Shown: one piece after another, positions 16,158 through 25,609 of the stretch
How the letters are laid out: each line of letters starts with the position of its first letter
Position numbering within the stretch: position 1 is the stretch's first letter
Source of the DNA: Flavobacteriales bacterium
GTDB taxonomy: Bacteria; Bacteroidota; Bacteroidia; Flavobacteriales_F; PHOS-HE28
Assembly: GCA_016718655.1 (NCBI GenBank)
Contig: JADKCV010000004.1
Span: forward strand, 62,001 to 126,000
Length of the DNA stretch: 64,000 bases
Direction: 5' to 3'
The notes under the pieces: generated by a model
What the model saw: the letters and a program-made list of their open reading frames with translations, nothing else
The model's database searches: none
What the model was told of the DNA's origin: nothing
Program-made: the position numbers and the translations under genes

Positions 16158-18731
16158 TCAAGGCACTTGTCCAGTGCGCACGTTGGTCGGTGTGCTACCA
16201 CCGATGCCGAAGAGGATCCTGTCCCTATCGTTCCCAGCCCCGGAGTATTTGGTCGTGCCATCCATGTCGACATCGGACGGCAGGTAGCCACCTATTGTTT
16301 GTGATGGAACGGTACCGCCGATCGCGCTGAGGATGGGATCGCGGTCGTTGTTGGGTCCGGTGTAGACCAATCGCCCATCGCGCCAAACATCGCCACACCA
16401 CAGCGCCATCGTTCCGTTGATGGCGCATTGCGCTTCTGTTCCCCATGTCAGTGTGGTAGGGTCGGTCAGGTCGAGGTATCCCGGAACATGGTTCAATCGT
16501 AGGGGTGAAGCGGTCATGACACCCAGGTGGTTCCGGTGCTGAACGGCCACATGATATTCGCCCACCGGTACCGGGAACGCGATCGGTGATAGGCCATCCA
16601 CATCCACCACTTGGCCATCTCGTCTTACCAATGCGGCACGTGATGCGAGCACGCTGGCTGGATCCCCTTTTGCGCGAAGCTCGACCAGGACCCAGTCCAC
16701 GATAGCGCTGGGGCCAGTGATCAGAAGAATGGCAGGGTCGATCGTTTCCGGGCTGGCACCCACGATGAGACCGAGCTCCGAGTAGGGTTCTGTGAGCGGG
16801 ATGGATCCAGTCGTACGAAGGTCATCACGCATCGATCCGGTCAATGGGTCATATGGCCCCTGCAAAGCGATCTTGAGCGGCACGGTCATAGAACTGGCCG
16901 GTTTCACCAGGTCGAAGTGATCGATGACCGATCCAGTGTCATCGAGGAACATGACATGCAGTGAATCTCCGGTCACGTCTAGGATCATGGAACCGAAGTG
17001 GGCGTAGGTGCTCATGAACATCGCAGGGTGAGCGAGGGTCCCCGTGGTGGTCCTCTTGCCACTGACCCCGCAAACGGTGTATACGGTACCGGAATGCGCC
17101 GTGGGATCAGCCGGTTTGGAGTAGGCTCCAGGGGCGCCACTGCGTCCGCTACCCATATCCTTTCCCATTGTCATCGCATTGAATGTACTGGAGATACCGT
17201 AATGTCCATCAATGAGAAAGGAGCGTTCGTAACTATGGCTATGACCGGAAAGCACCAGGTCAACGCCATGTTGTTCCAGGATGGGTAAGATGTTCTCCCG
17301 CATGTCCCGCATCAGCCCACCGCTGTCTCCCGTATTGTCCGAATCATGCGAACCCTTGGTGTATGGGGGGTGGTGCCAATAGGCGATGATCCACTTGGAG
17401 TTGGCTTTCGCATAGGCCAGATCGGCAAGGAGCCAGACTGCCATTTGGCCATTGGTGGCGCGCGAAACACCGTAACTATCCAAGGAAATGAAATGGATGT
17501 TCCCGAGGTCGAACGAGTAGTACGCTTCTGTGTTGGAGGGAATGCCACCAGCCTGGGCGGAGGTGGGCAACGCGAAAAGATCATAGTATGGACCAGTATT
17601 GTTCGTGGCGTTCGCGGTCGATCCATAATCGTGATTCCCTGGCGCTGGCCACAAGGGTGTGTTGCACAGAATGGGCTCATACATGTCATGGAAGAGGCCG
17701 AGTTGATACTCGGACGTACGGCCATGGTTATAGGCGTTGTCCCCCAGCATGAGCCATGCATCGGCCTTACGGGAGTTGGAGATGAAGTTGAGGTACGAAT
17801 CACGAACGTTGCGTTGGGAATCATAGCCCGTACCCGCGTCTCCGACGACCCAAATGCGTTTTGGGGTCGTATCACCTTGGACCGGATGGGTGGTGAAGAA
17901 TGTGGTGGGGTCCCCGGCGCTGAGGTCCTGGGTCGAGCTGCCGATCGCATAATAATAGGTCGTACCGGGAGATAAGCCTGTGAGCGCTACTTCGTGATGC
18001 AGTCCAATGGTCGAGCTACTGGTGACTTGGGTTAGTTCGCTCGACGATGGACCGTATCGGATCCGACCATCGGTGGGAACATCGGTGGTCCAAGAGATGG
18101 TCACGCCTGTCGGGGTAGCGATCCCCAAATACGGTCCACGGAAGAGCGATGCATTCGCGTCCAGACCGATCAGTTCCAGGTCGAAGCTCAGGTCCGAGCT
18201 GGTGACCGCACTTTGGTGCAGTTCCACAGCGATCGTATTGACGCCATTGGTGAAGAGGCTTGGGCTCAATAACTCCTCCAGGACCTGGTCCTCCTCCGCA
18301 TCGCTCACAGCGGTGTAAGCCAAGGATGTATGTCCAAGACCGCCTTGATTGAAATTTTGCCGAAAGACCTCGGTTCCATTCAAATGGATCACCACGCCAT
18401 CGTCCCGGACCACTCGTAACAGATAGCCGAGGTGGGCATTTGCATTGGCCAAGGTGAAGTTTCTTCGAAAGTAGGTCGTGATGTACTTGTTCGATGCGTT
18501 CGGACCATAGCCTACGACCGTGGCCTCATCACCGTCGCCGTACCCGAGTTGAGCGGGGCCGCTTGCCCAAGAGGCATCATTGAAGCCCGATGCACGCCAC
18601 GATGTGCCTTGGTTACTGCCATTGTCCAAATACTTCCAGGTCGAGCCGAACGGGATGATGGGCGTGTCCGCAGCAAGCGTGAGGGGAAGCGAAGCAATGA
18701 CGAACACAACAATGAGGAGCGTACGATTCAT
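16158..18731 (-). CDS. Secreted metallophosphoesterase with fibronectin III domain and dockerin-like C-terminus
   Basis: 857 residues with a signal peptide (MNRTLLIVVFVIASLPLTLAAD). A jelly-roll-like domain (about 25-190) precedes a purple-acid-phosphatase-type fibronectin III domain (about 195-285). The metallophosphatase core follows with all metal motifs: GDAGTG (297), GDNAYNHGR (330), GNHDYGS (365), AYWHHPPY, and GHSHSYERS. It should hydrolyse phosphoesters at the surface or outside the cell. The last 65 residues carry two copies of a pattern with G-D-V/D-V-D-x-D, Y-[TS]-G-x-x-NDRD-x-IL-x-x-IGG, ending P-T-N; the acidic spacing recalls dockerin or EF-hand calcium loops and may replace a classical T9SS type A tail. 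Confidence 0.85.
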   Translation of the reverse strand: MNRTLLIVVFVIASLPLTLAADTPIIPFGSTWKYLDNGSNQGTSWRASGFNDASWASGPAQLGYGDGDEATVVGYGPNASNKYITTYFRRNFTLANANAHLGYLLRVVRDDGVVIHLNGTEVFRQNFNQGGLGHTSLAYTAVSDAEEDQVLEELLSPSLFTNGVNTIAVELHQSAVTSSDLSFDLELIGLDANASLFRGPYLGIATPTGVTISWTTDVPTDGRIRYGPSSSELTQVTSSSTIGLHHEVALTGLSPGTTYYYAIGSSTQDLSAGDPTTFFTTHPVQGDTTPKRIWVVGDAGTGYDSQRNVRDSYLNFISNSRKADAWLMLGDNAYNHGRTSEYQLGLFHDMYEPILCNTPLWPAPGNHDYGSTANATNNTGPYYDLFALPTSAQAGGIPSNTEAYYSFDLGNIHFISLDSYGVSRATNGQMAVWLLADLAYAKANSKWIIAYWHHPPYTKGSHDSDNTGDSGGLMRDMRENILPILEQHGVDLVLSGHSHSYERSFLIDGHYGISSTFNAMTMGKDMGSGRSGAPGAYSKPADPTAHSGTVYTVCGVSGKRTTTGTLAHPAMFMSTYAHFGSMILDVTGDSLHVMFLDDTGSVIDHFDLVKPASSMTVPLKIALQGPYDPLTGSMRDDLRTTGSIPLTEPYSELGLIVGASPETIDPAILLITGPSAIVDWVLVELRAKGDPASVLASRAALVRRDGQVVDVDGLSPIAFPVPVGEYHVAVQHRNHLGVMTASPLRLNHVPGYLDLTDPTTLTWGTEAQCAINGTMALWCGDVWRDGRLVYTGPNNDRDPILSAIGGTVPSQTIGGYLPSDVDMDGTTKYSGAGNDRDRILFGIGGSTPTNVRTGQVP

Positions 18732-18886
18732 AATGGTACGGTTCGGTGGATACCGAAATTACAGGTTCTTGGGCTGTGTATGTGCATATGCTCGGCACGG
18801 TTGTCCACGCGATCCTCCATGAATGGTGAGCAGAACGGATGACAGGTCTGTCCTGCACCGACCGCTTGGCGGACCTTTGCCACTTC

Positions 18887-20014
18887 ATGTCCAAACTCCG
18901 AATGATACTACTCATCGTCCTTGGCCTATTGCTCGCATTGGGTTTGACGGTTTTCCTCTATTTCGCTATTTCGCCCCGGATCGGTAGCGACCCGAAGGGT
19001 GCTCGTTCCGAACGCATACGGGCTTCGCCCAATCAAGTGGGAGGAGAATTCCGGAACGTTCAACCCACGAGGATGGAAATGCCCGTTGGCACGTTACTCT
19101 CCGTCATGTGGGAGTTCATCAAGGGTGGGGAGGGGCGCGAGCCGAAGGATACCATACCGACCGTACCTTTTGATGTGGAGCGATGGGACGCTGTACCGGA
19201 CACTGCCTTGGCCGTGGCTTGGTTCGGACATTCCACCTTGTTGCTTAAGATGGGTGGTATCACATTTCTCACCGATCCGGTCTTTGGAGAGCGTGCGTCC
19301 ACCTTCTCTTTTGCTGGTCCGAAACGCTTCGCATACGACACGCACATGACCGCTGCCCGGCTACCAAAGGTGGATGTGGTGCTTCTGTCGCATGATCATT
19401 ATGATCATTTGGACCACGGGACAGTGCTGGAGTTACGCACGGTGGTGGAACGCTGGGTCATGCCACTGGGTGTGGGTGCCCATTTGGAAGCCTGGGGTGT
19501 TCCAGCTGGCCGGATCACCGAGCATGACTGGTGGGATCAGGTAGTGGTGGATGGAGTGGAGCTCACTTTGACCCCCACGCGCCATTTCAGTGGGCGAGGA
19601 CTGACGAACCGGTTCAGTACGTTATGGGGGGCATGGGTCCTGAAGGCCGGTGGGAAGGCGTTGTACTTCGGTGCGGACTCAGGTCCCGATACGATGTTCG
19701 CAGAGGTGGGTCGACTCCATGGACCGTTCGATCTGGTGCTCTTGGAATGTGGCGCCTATAACGACAACTGGGCCGACATTCATATGCGTCCGGAGGAGAC
19801 CGCCGCCGCCGCACGTGACCTGGGTGCGAAAGTGTTGATGCCCATCCACTGGGCGAAGTTCAGTTTGGCCATGCATCCATGGAAGGAGCCGGTCGAGCGC
19901 CTGACGGTCAGCGCACGTGAATTGGGGATACCGGTGTTGACCCCCCGTATCGGTCGCATCGTGAATGGACCGGACATGGGGATGAGCGAGCGATGGTGGG
20001 ATGAGTTGGAATAG
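18887..20014 (+). CDS. MBL-fold metal-dependent hydrolase (NAPE-PLD-like)
   Basis: 375 residues from the ATG at 18887. An N-terminal membrane anchor (ILLIVLGLLLALGLTVFLYFAI) is followed by the metallo-beta-lactamase fold: VAWFGHSTLLLKMGG, the zinc motif SHDHYDHLDH (168-177), TPTRHFSGRG, GADSGPD and a final LMPIHWAKF. This arrangement matches the NAPE-hydrolysing phospholipase D / RomA-like branch, which cleaves N-acyl phospholipids in eukaryotes; the bacterial substrate is unknown. The conserved Trp-rich region and membrane anchor suggest a lipid or envelope substrate. A GACCTTTG string precedes the start by a few bases. Confidence 0.88.
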   Translation: MSKLRMILLIVLGLLLALGLTVFLYFAISPRIGSDPKGARSERIRASPNQVGGEFRNVQPTRMEMPVGTLLSVMWEFIKGGEGREPKDTIPTVPFDVERWDAVPDTALAVAWFGHSTLLLKMGGITFLTDPVFGERASTFSFAGPKRFAYDTHMTAARLPKVDVVLLSHDHYDHLDHGTVLELRTVVERWVMPLGVGAHLEAWGVPAGRITEHDWWDQVVVDGVELTLTPTRHFSGRGLTNRFSTLWGAWVLKAGGKALYFGADSGPDTMFAEVGRLHGPFDLVLLECGAYNDNWADIHMRPEETAAAARDLGAKVLMPIHWAKFSLAMHPWKEPVERLTVSARELGIPVLTPRIGRIVNGPDMGMSERWWDELE

Positions 20015-20034
20015 TTGCGCACCATCACCGCTCG

Positions 20035-20817
20035 CTACAGTGCCCTGAGGACAAGATGAGTGAACGGTGAAGGTGAAGTGCGAAGGATCGATCTCCAGTG
20101 CCATGGTCCTGAGGGGCGCGCGAGGAGTTGGACGTGGCCGAGGGGAAGGAATGCATCCAACACATGTGCATGGTAATTGGCAGCCATTCCAGGGAACCCC
20201 ATGGCTTCGTAATGATCGAAGCTCCGTTGCCTCGCTTTCTCGGCTTCCACAGATGATCCGTACAATACACTGTCCAGGACGTGGATCGTTCCACTTGGTC
20301 CCAAATGCCGGATCGCTTTCTTGATCACGACGGAAGGTTCGGGGAAGTACTGGATGCTGGCTGGGAACAGGACCACATCGAAATAAGCTGGAGGCAGGTT
20401 CGTGGTGAGGAGATCCCCACGTGCGAATGTGGGGCCATCGTGGAAAACGCGCGCCGCTTGTTCCAGTTCCGCGGTGAACGGATCCAATCCGAGCACATGA
20501 TGACCATTCCGCTGAAGAGCGGCTGTGAGCCAGCCGTTCCCGCAGCCGACCTCCAGGATACGTAACCCCGATCCTTGAGACGCAAGAACTTTCAACAGTC
20601 GCGCCGTACTACGTGTACGTAAGGACCACTCGGACGCATTCCACAGGCCCTTGCCTTGTGGGAGTGCTCGCACCTGATCATCGGTCAGCATCCGCCCTTC
20701 CGCCCCGCGCACGATCCCGTACAATGTCGCAGCTGCTGTGGTGGGTCCCAATAGATGGACACCGTTGAGCACAGGTATGTCCTTCAGCCAAGGCCAATAG
20801 CTGGTTCCATGGCTCAT
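20035..20817 (-). CDS. Class I SAM-dependent methyltransferase (second of pair)
   Basis: 260 residues from the ATG at 20817, which overlaps the upstream methyltransferase stop by ATGA; the longer ORF would overlap far into that gene. Motif I ILEVGCGNGWLTAAL, acidic GLDPF after beta-2, and FDVVLFPASIQYFP (motif IV region) mark a Rossmann methyltransferase. The N-terminal 60 residues (YWPWLKDIPVLNGVHLLGPT) are not part of the core and may recognise the substrate. It is the last gene of a four-gene operon with a B12-radical SAM enzyme and a nucleotidyltransferase. Substrate unknown. Confidence 0.82.
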   Translation of the reverse strand: MSHGTSYWPWLKDIPVLNGVHLLGPTTAAATLYGIVRGAEGRMLTDDQVRALPQGKGLWNASEWSLRTRSTARLLKVLASQGSGLRILEVGCGNGWLTAALQRNGHHVLGLDPFTAELEQAARVFHDGPTFARGDLLTTNLPPAYFDVVLFPASIQYFPEPSVVIKKAIRHLGPSGTIHVLDSVLYGSSVEAEKARQRSFDHYEAMGFPGMAANYHAHVLDAFLPLGHVQLLARPSGPWHWRSILRTSPSPFTHLVLRAL

Positions 20818-21620
20818 CGCTTCCGGAGGGTGATCAGGAAGTGGTCTCCCCAATTGCGAAATGGCCACCGGTGAGCCACGCGTTCCTCCCAATGATCCAG
20901 CGATCGATAAAGGCTGGGGTATCCGGTCGTGAACCGGTCGTGGTGTGGCGGTGGTGTCAACAAGGATAGTGCACGTAAGGAAATGAGTTCATACTGTGGT
21001 CCCAGTTGGCGCCGGACCTGGTCCGGCGAATAGTAGTGACACGTGAAGTGTTCACCTTCCAGATGCGCCTGCGTTCCACCTTTGTTGAATCGCCGGAACG
21101 CTGAGCGGAAGTGGCCTTTCAGAAGGCCAAGTACTTCCCAAGGGCTGAATCGCGGCATGATGACAAGGGTGCAGGTTCCACCGGGCAGGAGTAACCGGTC
21201 CATGCCTTGAAGTACACGGTCGAGGTACGGTGTGCAATTCAAACCGCCGAAGTTGCTGAATACACGCTGGAACCGACGCTCTCCCAACCGGTCGAGGTGC
21301 AAGTAGGAGCATTCCATGACCGCTACGGGAAGTTCCGGGTGGGCACGTTGTTTTTGCTTCAGCTGCGCGATCATTCCCGGTGCGGCGTCGGTCGCTAGGA
21401 CATGTATGCCGTGGGCGGCGAAATGGAAGCTGTCAATTCCGGTGCCTGCGTTCAGTTCCAGCAAATGGTCCCCTGGATGCATGAGCGCCAGCGCTTCCCG
21501 TCTTGTGATACTTCGGATCCGAGCAATGATGGGATTAGCGGCATCGATGGCATCAAAGGAGCTCGACTGGCGGGAGAAGGCCACGAGTGCTGATGACGAG
21601 GATGGTGTTCGGGAGGACAT
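20814..21620 (-). CDS. Class I SAM-dependent methyltransferase (first of pair)
   Basis: 268 residues. Motif I LLELNAGTGIDSFHFAAHG (about 53-71), then LATDAAPGMIAQLKQ and FQRVFSNFGGLNCTPYLDRVLQGMDRLLLPGG show a small-molecule methyltransferase fold. The C-terminal part (FTCHYYSPDQVRRQLGPQYELISLRALSLLTPPP) forms the lid and resembles enzymes acting on polyketide, quinone or sugar-like substrates, but no substrate can be named. It starts two bases after the radical SAM stop and is coupled to the next methyltransferase by an ATGA overlap. Confidence 0.85.
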   Translation of the reverse strand: MSSRTPSSSSALVAFSRQSSSFDAIDAANPIIARIRSITRREALALMHPGDHLLELNAGTGIDSFHFAAHGIHVLATDAAPGMIAQLKQKQRAHPELPVAVMECSYLHLDRLGERRFQRVFSNFGGLNCTPYLDRVLQGMDRLLLPGGTCTLVIMPRFSPWEVLGLLKGHFRSAFRRFNKGGTQAHLEGEHFTCHYYSPDQVRRQLGPQYELISLRALSLLTPPPHHDRFTTGYPSLYRSLDHWEERVAHRWPFRNWGDHFLITLRKR

Positions 21621-21622
21621 CC

Positions 21623-23059
21623 TCAGGTTCTGGAAGCCCAGCTCAGACGTAGATGTTCCACAGCGGTGGCAGGAGCGTAATAGAGCATGGAAAGGGCCCT
21701 GCGCGGACTGAAAGCCATCTTGCCCTGCAATGTCAAAAGGGCTTGCTGGCGGCGGTAGCGTTTGTGCACGTAGCGATGAAGCCGTTTGTAGTATCCGGGG
21801 CGATGGCGATTACGGAACAACATGGCAAGGTCATCGCTATCGGACCAGTTCGCCTTCCCATTCAACTCGGCCTTCACCAGCGCGTGGAACTTGGTCCCGG
21901 GCAACGGGTATGAAACGGACACACCGATATCATCGGGTTGAAGTTCCTCCACCATTCGGATGGTCCTTTCCACGTCCGCTTCGGTCTCGCCCAAGTACCC
22001 GAATTGTAGGAAGAATCCCACACGGACGCCTTTCGACCGGAGCAGTCGGGTGGCCTCAGCGATCTGTTCCACGCGGGTTCCCTTGTCCATGGCGTCGAGT
22101 ATGCGCTGACTTCCGCTCTCGGCGCCGACCCACACTTCTTCCAAGCCGGATGCGACGAGGGCGTCGATGGTGTCGCTTTCCAACAGGAGGTCCACACGGC
22201 TCTGGATCTTGTACCGGATACGAACGCCCCTTTCGGTCAACACATCCCGGAAGCGCTGCACCCAGCCCGGTTTCAGTCCGAAGATGTCATCCGCAAACCA
22301 GATGTGGTCCGGTCCATGGTGCTTTTGCAGGAGCACGAGCTCATCCACCACATGCTCCGGGCTTCGGCTGTTGTACCGGTTCCCATAGATCGGCTTCGCG
22401 CACCAGTTGCACTTGAACGGGCATCCCCTGGTCGTAGCCATGTTCAACGAGAAGAAGCCCTGTCCATCCTTCCAGATGCGCCGGTAGGGTTCCAGGTCAA
22501 TGAGATCCCAAGCAGGGATGGGCAGACTGTCGAGGTCGCGTATCACAGCCCTTTTGGGCGTTAGAACTGGGCCGTCCGCACCTGCATGGGCAATGCCTGC
22601 AATGTCATGACCTGAGCCCGCATCACACCACCGATCCACCAACTCGGCCACCGTGATATCCCCTTCGCCCAATGCGACCGCATCGGCCCCGGCCTTCAAG
22701 TAATCGGCATAGTGATCGGTGGCATCGGAGCTGTTCATCACCACCCGACACCCGGCGTCACGGGCCCATCCGATCATGGTGAACGCGGCTTGGCGCATCA
22801 CCGTGAGGCACATCTTGGTCAGGTAATTGAAGCCATCGTCATGGATGACCACGATATCCGGTCGAAGCACTTCCAAGCGCTCGCGGAACACCTCGGGAGA
22901 TGTGGCCAGACAGGTGTCCACGAGGTTCACGATGTGCCCGTGTTGGCGAAGGATGGCCGCAGCTTGGAGGGTTCCCAAGGGCGGATATGGACGACCATCC
23001 TTCCACTGCTTAGGGTCCAGACGATAGAAGTAGGCCGGGGCGATCAGAACATGGGCCAT
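21623..23059 (-). CDS. B12-binding-domain radical SAM protein
   Basis: 478 residues from the ATG at 23059, two bases after the preceding gene; the ORF is open upstream but that part lies inside the nucleotidyltransferase. Residues about 3-150 form a cobalamin-binding-like Rossmann domain (YPPLGTLQAAAILRQHGH, PDIVVIHDDGFNYL). The 4Fe-4S/SAM motif is RGCPFKCNWC (Cys 213, 217, 220) after NMATT. A TIM-barrel follows with HIWFADDIFGLKP, GLEEVWVGAESGSQRIL and VRVGFFLQFGYLGET. Members methylate or rearrange unactivated carbons (HpnJ, BchE and antibiotic methylases). The operon context suggests modification of a lipid or glycan. Confidence 0.88.
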   Translation of the reverse strand: MAHVLIAPAYFYRLDPKQWKDGRPYPPLGTLQAAAILRQHGHIVNLVDTCLATSPEVFRERLEVLRPDIVVIHDDGFNYLTKMCLTVMRQAAFTMIGWARDAGCRVVMNSSDATDHYADYLKAGADAVALGEGDITVAELVDRWCDAGSGHDIAGIAHAGADGPVLTPKRAVIRDLDSLPIPAWDLIDLEPYRRIWKDGQGFFSLNMATTRGCPFKCNWCAKPIYGNRYNSRSPEHVVDELVLLQKHHGPDHIWFADDIFGLKPGWVQRFRDVLTERGVRIRYKIQSRVDLLLESDTIDALVASGLEEVWVGAESGSQRILDAMDKGTRVEQIAEATRLLRSKGVRVGFFLQFGYLGETEADVERTIRMVEELQPDDIGVSVSYPLPGTKFHALVKAELNGKANWSDSDDLAMLFRNRHRPGYYKRLHRYVHKRYRRQQALLTLQGKMAFSPRRALSMLYYAPATAVEHLRLSWASRT

Positions 23060-23061
23060 CC

Positions 23062-24000
23062 TCAACGCAGCGTTTGCCCGAGTTGCTTCTCCAGAACGAT
23101 CATGCGGTGGTGGAACCCATCGAGCACCCGTTGTTGGAAATTGCGGGGGTGATGCTTGCTTACATACGTTCGGGTGCGTAGTGCCAGATCGAAGGAGCGC
23201 GGATCCATGTGACTGAACTTCCACTTCCAATAGCGCCAAGTGTACCCCATGGCCTGGTCATCGAGGAGGTCACCGAGTCGACCACTCAGCAGGCGCTCCA
23301 GGGTGGATTTGAATCGCGCACGGCCTATAGCGATCTCCCGGCTGCGCGGTTGTGGTGTGGCTGGGAACAGGGCGAAGGCCCATGCATTCCGATCGAAGAA
23401 GGCCTCCGTGGTCCCATTGCCATAGAGTGGAAGTAGTGTCACCACTTCCATAGCAGTGAACCGGTTACGGTCCTCCACCGTGAGGTGCTCGGTATCGAGG
23501 AAGTAGTTCACACAGAAATCCCGGCGGCTGTTGAGCAGGAAGAACTTCTTGTAGAGGATGAGCAAGGTGCGTGCCACCCAAAGACGGCCCGGTGTGGTGA
23601 TGATGAAGTAATCGATATCCCCGTCAGCGGACAAGCAACCCTTGCTCATGCTTCCACTGATGAACACGGCTCTTACGAAGGGGAATCGCGCGATGCGCCG
23701 GGCCATTCGTTCCGCCTTTGGAAAGCGGACCCTTGCGCGTTCTTCGGAGATCTCACGAAGGCGCACGCGATGCATGCAATCCTTCAATGCCCAGTAGCCT
23801 GCGAATTCCTCGATGATACCACGGTCCCTCAACTCGTGGAGTACGCGTTCCAGGCTGCGCTCACCGGGTTCGAGGAGATCGGTGAAACGCAACAGTTCAT
23901 CCTGGGTGAGGGGATGGTCGAAGATGTCGAAGTATGCAAGCGTACGTAGGACCGCTCCTCGGACGAGGAGTAACTGATGATCCCTGGTTGTGGAGAGCAT
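23062..24000 (-). CDS. Nucleotidyltransferase-domain protein
   Basis: 312 residues from the ATG at 24000 (MLSTTRDHQLLLVRGAVLRTLAYFDIFDHPLT). An N-terminal winged-helix-like segment (about 12-75: LTQDELLRF, RVLHELRDRGIIEE) precedes a minimal nucleotidyltransferase core: ISGSMSKGCLSADGDIDYFI, with GS (116-117) and the metal pair D128/D130. The fold adds a nucleotide to an unknown acceptor. In similar Flavobacteriales neighbourhoods such genes precede B12-radical SAM enzymes, but no function is established. It is the first gene of the four-gene operon. A TACCTTTT string at 24081-24088 may be its promoter. Confidence 0.75.
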   Translation of the reverse strand: MLSTTRDHQLLLVRGAVLRTLAYFDIFDHPLTQDELLRFTDLLEPGERSLERVLHELRDRGIIEEFAGYWALKDCMHRVRLREISEERARVRFPKAERMARRIARFPFVRAVFISGSMSKGCLSADGDIDYFIITTPGRLWVARTLLILYKKFFLLNSRRDFCVNYFLDTEHLTVEDRNRFTAMEVVTLLPLYGNGTTEAFFDRNAWAFALFPATPQPRSREIAIGRARFKSTLERLLSGRLGDLLDDQAMGYTWRYWKWKFSHMDPRSFDLALRTRTYVSKHHPRNFQQRVLDGFHHRMIVLEKQLGQTLR

Positions 24001-24142
24001 GGACAAGTTCGGTGGTACTTCGAAGACGCTTGCTCCGGTCGAAATGTGGCCTGAGGGGGCATAGCGCTCCTTGGAGGCGAAAAGGTAAGGTCCGGAGCAT
24101 GTACAACGGAGTACCTTGGGCCGACCTGTGCAATCGGTCACC

Positions 24143-25609
24143 ATGTCCTCCGTGCCTCGTTATGCGGCTCTATGGGTTTGTCTTTTGGCCCAAGTGTGCG
24201 TCCTTGTGTGGTTCGGCATCGTGGACCACCCGGGTGTTAACGGTCAGGATGGCCATGATTACCTGAGGTCATCACAGGCATGGAGCGCTTGGGCCTCGGG
24301 GGGCGAGTGTCCTCATGTACAGGAGCATCCACCCGGGTACCCCTTGCTGGGCGCACTGCTCGGCGGCGCTTTTGGACTGGAGTTGGAGAGCCTCCGCTTG
24401 ATCAGTGCGCTCTCCTTGTTGGTGCTCATCGTGCTCTGGGGATCGGTGTTGCGACGCGCCTTCTTCGGTGGTCCTACGTTGGAGTTGTTCCTGGTCCTGT
24501 CGCTTGTGCTTTCGCCTTTCCTGCTGCGCTATTCCCTGGTGGTCATGAGCGACGTGCCGGCGATCGCACTAGCTGCTGCTGCGTTCGCCGCTACGGTACG
24601 TTGGTGCAAGGCTTCTGCACCGGCCGGGGGGGTATGGTGGTTGATCCTGGCCATGTTGACCACAGGTATGGCGCTGACCGTTCGGCTGGCTGTGGCGCCC
24701 GTGCTACCGGTGTTCATCGTGGCTTGGGTGTATGGGCCCGAAGTAGGGCGCCGTTGGCGAATGGGCGCAGCGATGCTGCTTGTCGTGATCACGATGGTCG
24801 TGCTCCTGTTCACACCGGGTTGGCCGTGGTTGATGGAACTGGTGCAGGGGCCATTGCGTGAGTGGACCCCATTGAACTTGCTCCGACGTGAACTGGTCTC
24901 GGATGATGGTATCCTTCGTTATGTTCTCCCCAATGGGTTCTATGTGCTAAGTGTGTTCGGGCATCCCGGTTTCCTGCCGATGGGCCTGTTGTTGCTACCA
25001 TTTCTTCAGCGTTCGGATCTCGCTCCACTACATGCGCGGCTCGCGTTGGGTGTGGTGGTCGTTTACCTGCTTTTCATCGGAGGTCTTCCGTTCCAGAACG
25101 ATCGGGTGCTGCTTTTTGCACAGCCGTTCGTGGCGTTGCTTTTGTTTCCCGCCTTTGTTCGTGCCTTGGAATGGGCATCGGCGAGAGGTCTTCAGGCATA
25201 CAAGCTGATGGCTCCTGTCATGGTCGTACAGGCCATGCTTTTCATCCGGGCCATGCTTCCCTTTGTACAACAGGGGGTGGTGGAACGGGAATTGACCGCT
25301 CTGGTGGTGGCCTTGGAACCGTCCCGTATCTATACCCACGGTATGGGTGCTGCTTTCGATAACGGTTGTCCGAATGCCATGGTGATCGAGCTTTGGTACG
25401 GGGATATCGAGGTGTTCGAACCCGGTGCATTGTTCGTGGTTCGACCTTCCGATCTTGCCGAGCAATGGGCCGGCCATCCTCCACTGGACAATTGGCTCCG
25501 GGCCAAGGCCCAGGGAGTGCAAGTACTCCTTCAACGTTCGGACGGTTGGACCATCGCCCGGGTCATGCGTTCGCCGAGTAGCGCGGGTCCTGCTTCCAGG
25601 GTACCTTGA
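24143..25609 (+). CDS. Polytopic membrane protein, glycosyltransferase-39-like
   Basis: 488 residues from the ATG at 24143. About ten membrane segments fill residues 8-380. An early periplasmic loop has NGQDGHDYLRSSQAW and, after the first helices, EHPPGYPLLGALLG, the pattern expected in GT-C (ArnT/PMT family) enzymes, which use polyprenyl-phosphate sugars. A soluble C-terminal part (about 395-488) contains SRIYTHGMGAAFDNG. It probably transfers a sugar to a lipid or glycan outside the inner membrane. It is divergent from the nucleotidyltransferase/radical SAM operon and may belong to that pathway. Its 3' end overlaps the convergent dnaE gene by 47 bases. Confidence 0.7.
   Translation: MSSVPRYAALWVCLLAQVCVLVWFGIVDHPGVNGQDGHDYLRSSQAWSAWASGGECPHVQEHPPGYPLLGALLGGAFGLELESLRLISALSLLVLIVLWGSVLRRAFFGGPTLELFLVLSLVLSPFLLRYSLVVMSDVPAIALAAAAFAATVRWCKASAPAGGVWWLILAMLTTGMALTVRLAVAPVLPVFIVAWVYGPEVGRRWRMGAAMLLVVITMVVLLFTPGWPWLMELVQGPLREWTPLNLLRRELVSDDGILRYVLPNGFYVLSVFGHPGFLPMGLLLLPFLQRSDLAPLHARLALGVVVVYLLFIGGLPFQNDRVLLFAQPFVALLLFPAFVRALEWASARGLQAYKLMAPVMVVQAMLFIRAMLPFVQQGVVERELTALVVALEPSRIYTHGMGAAFDNGCPNAMVIELWYGDIEVFEPGALFVVRPSDLAEQWAGHPPLDNWLRAKAQGVQVLLQRSDGWTIARVMRSPSSAGPASRVP

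Noticed and set aside
25563..25609. 47-base convergent overlap as a special regulatory device
   Set aside because: Overlapping 3' ends of convergent genes are common in compact genomes and nothing further marks this one.
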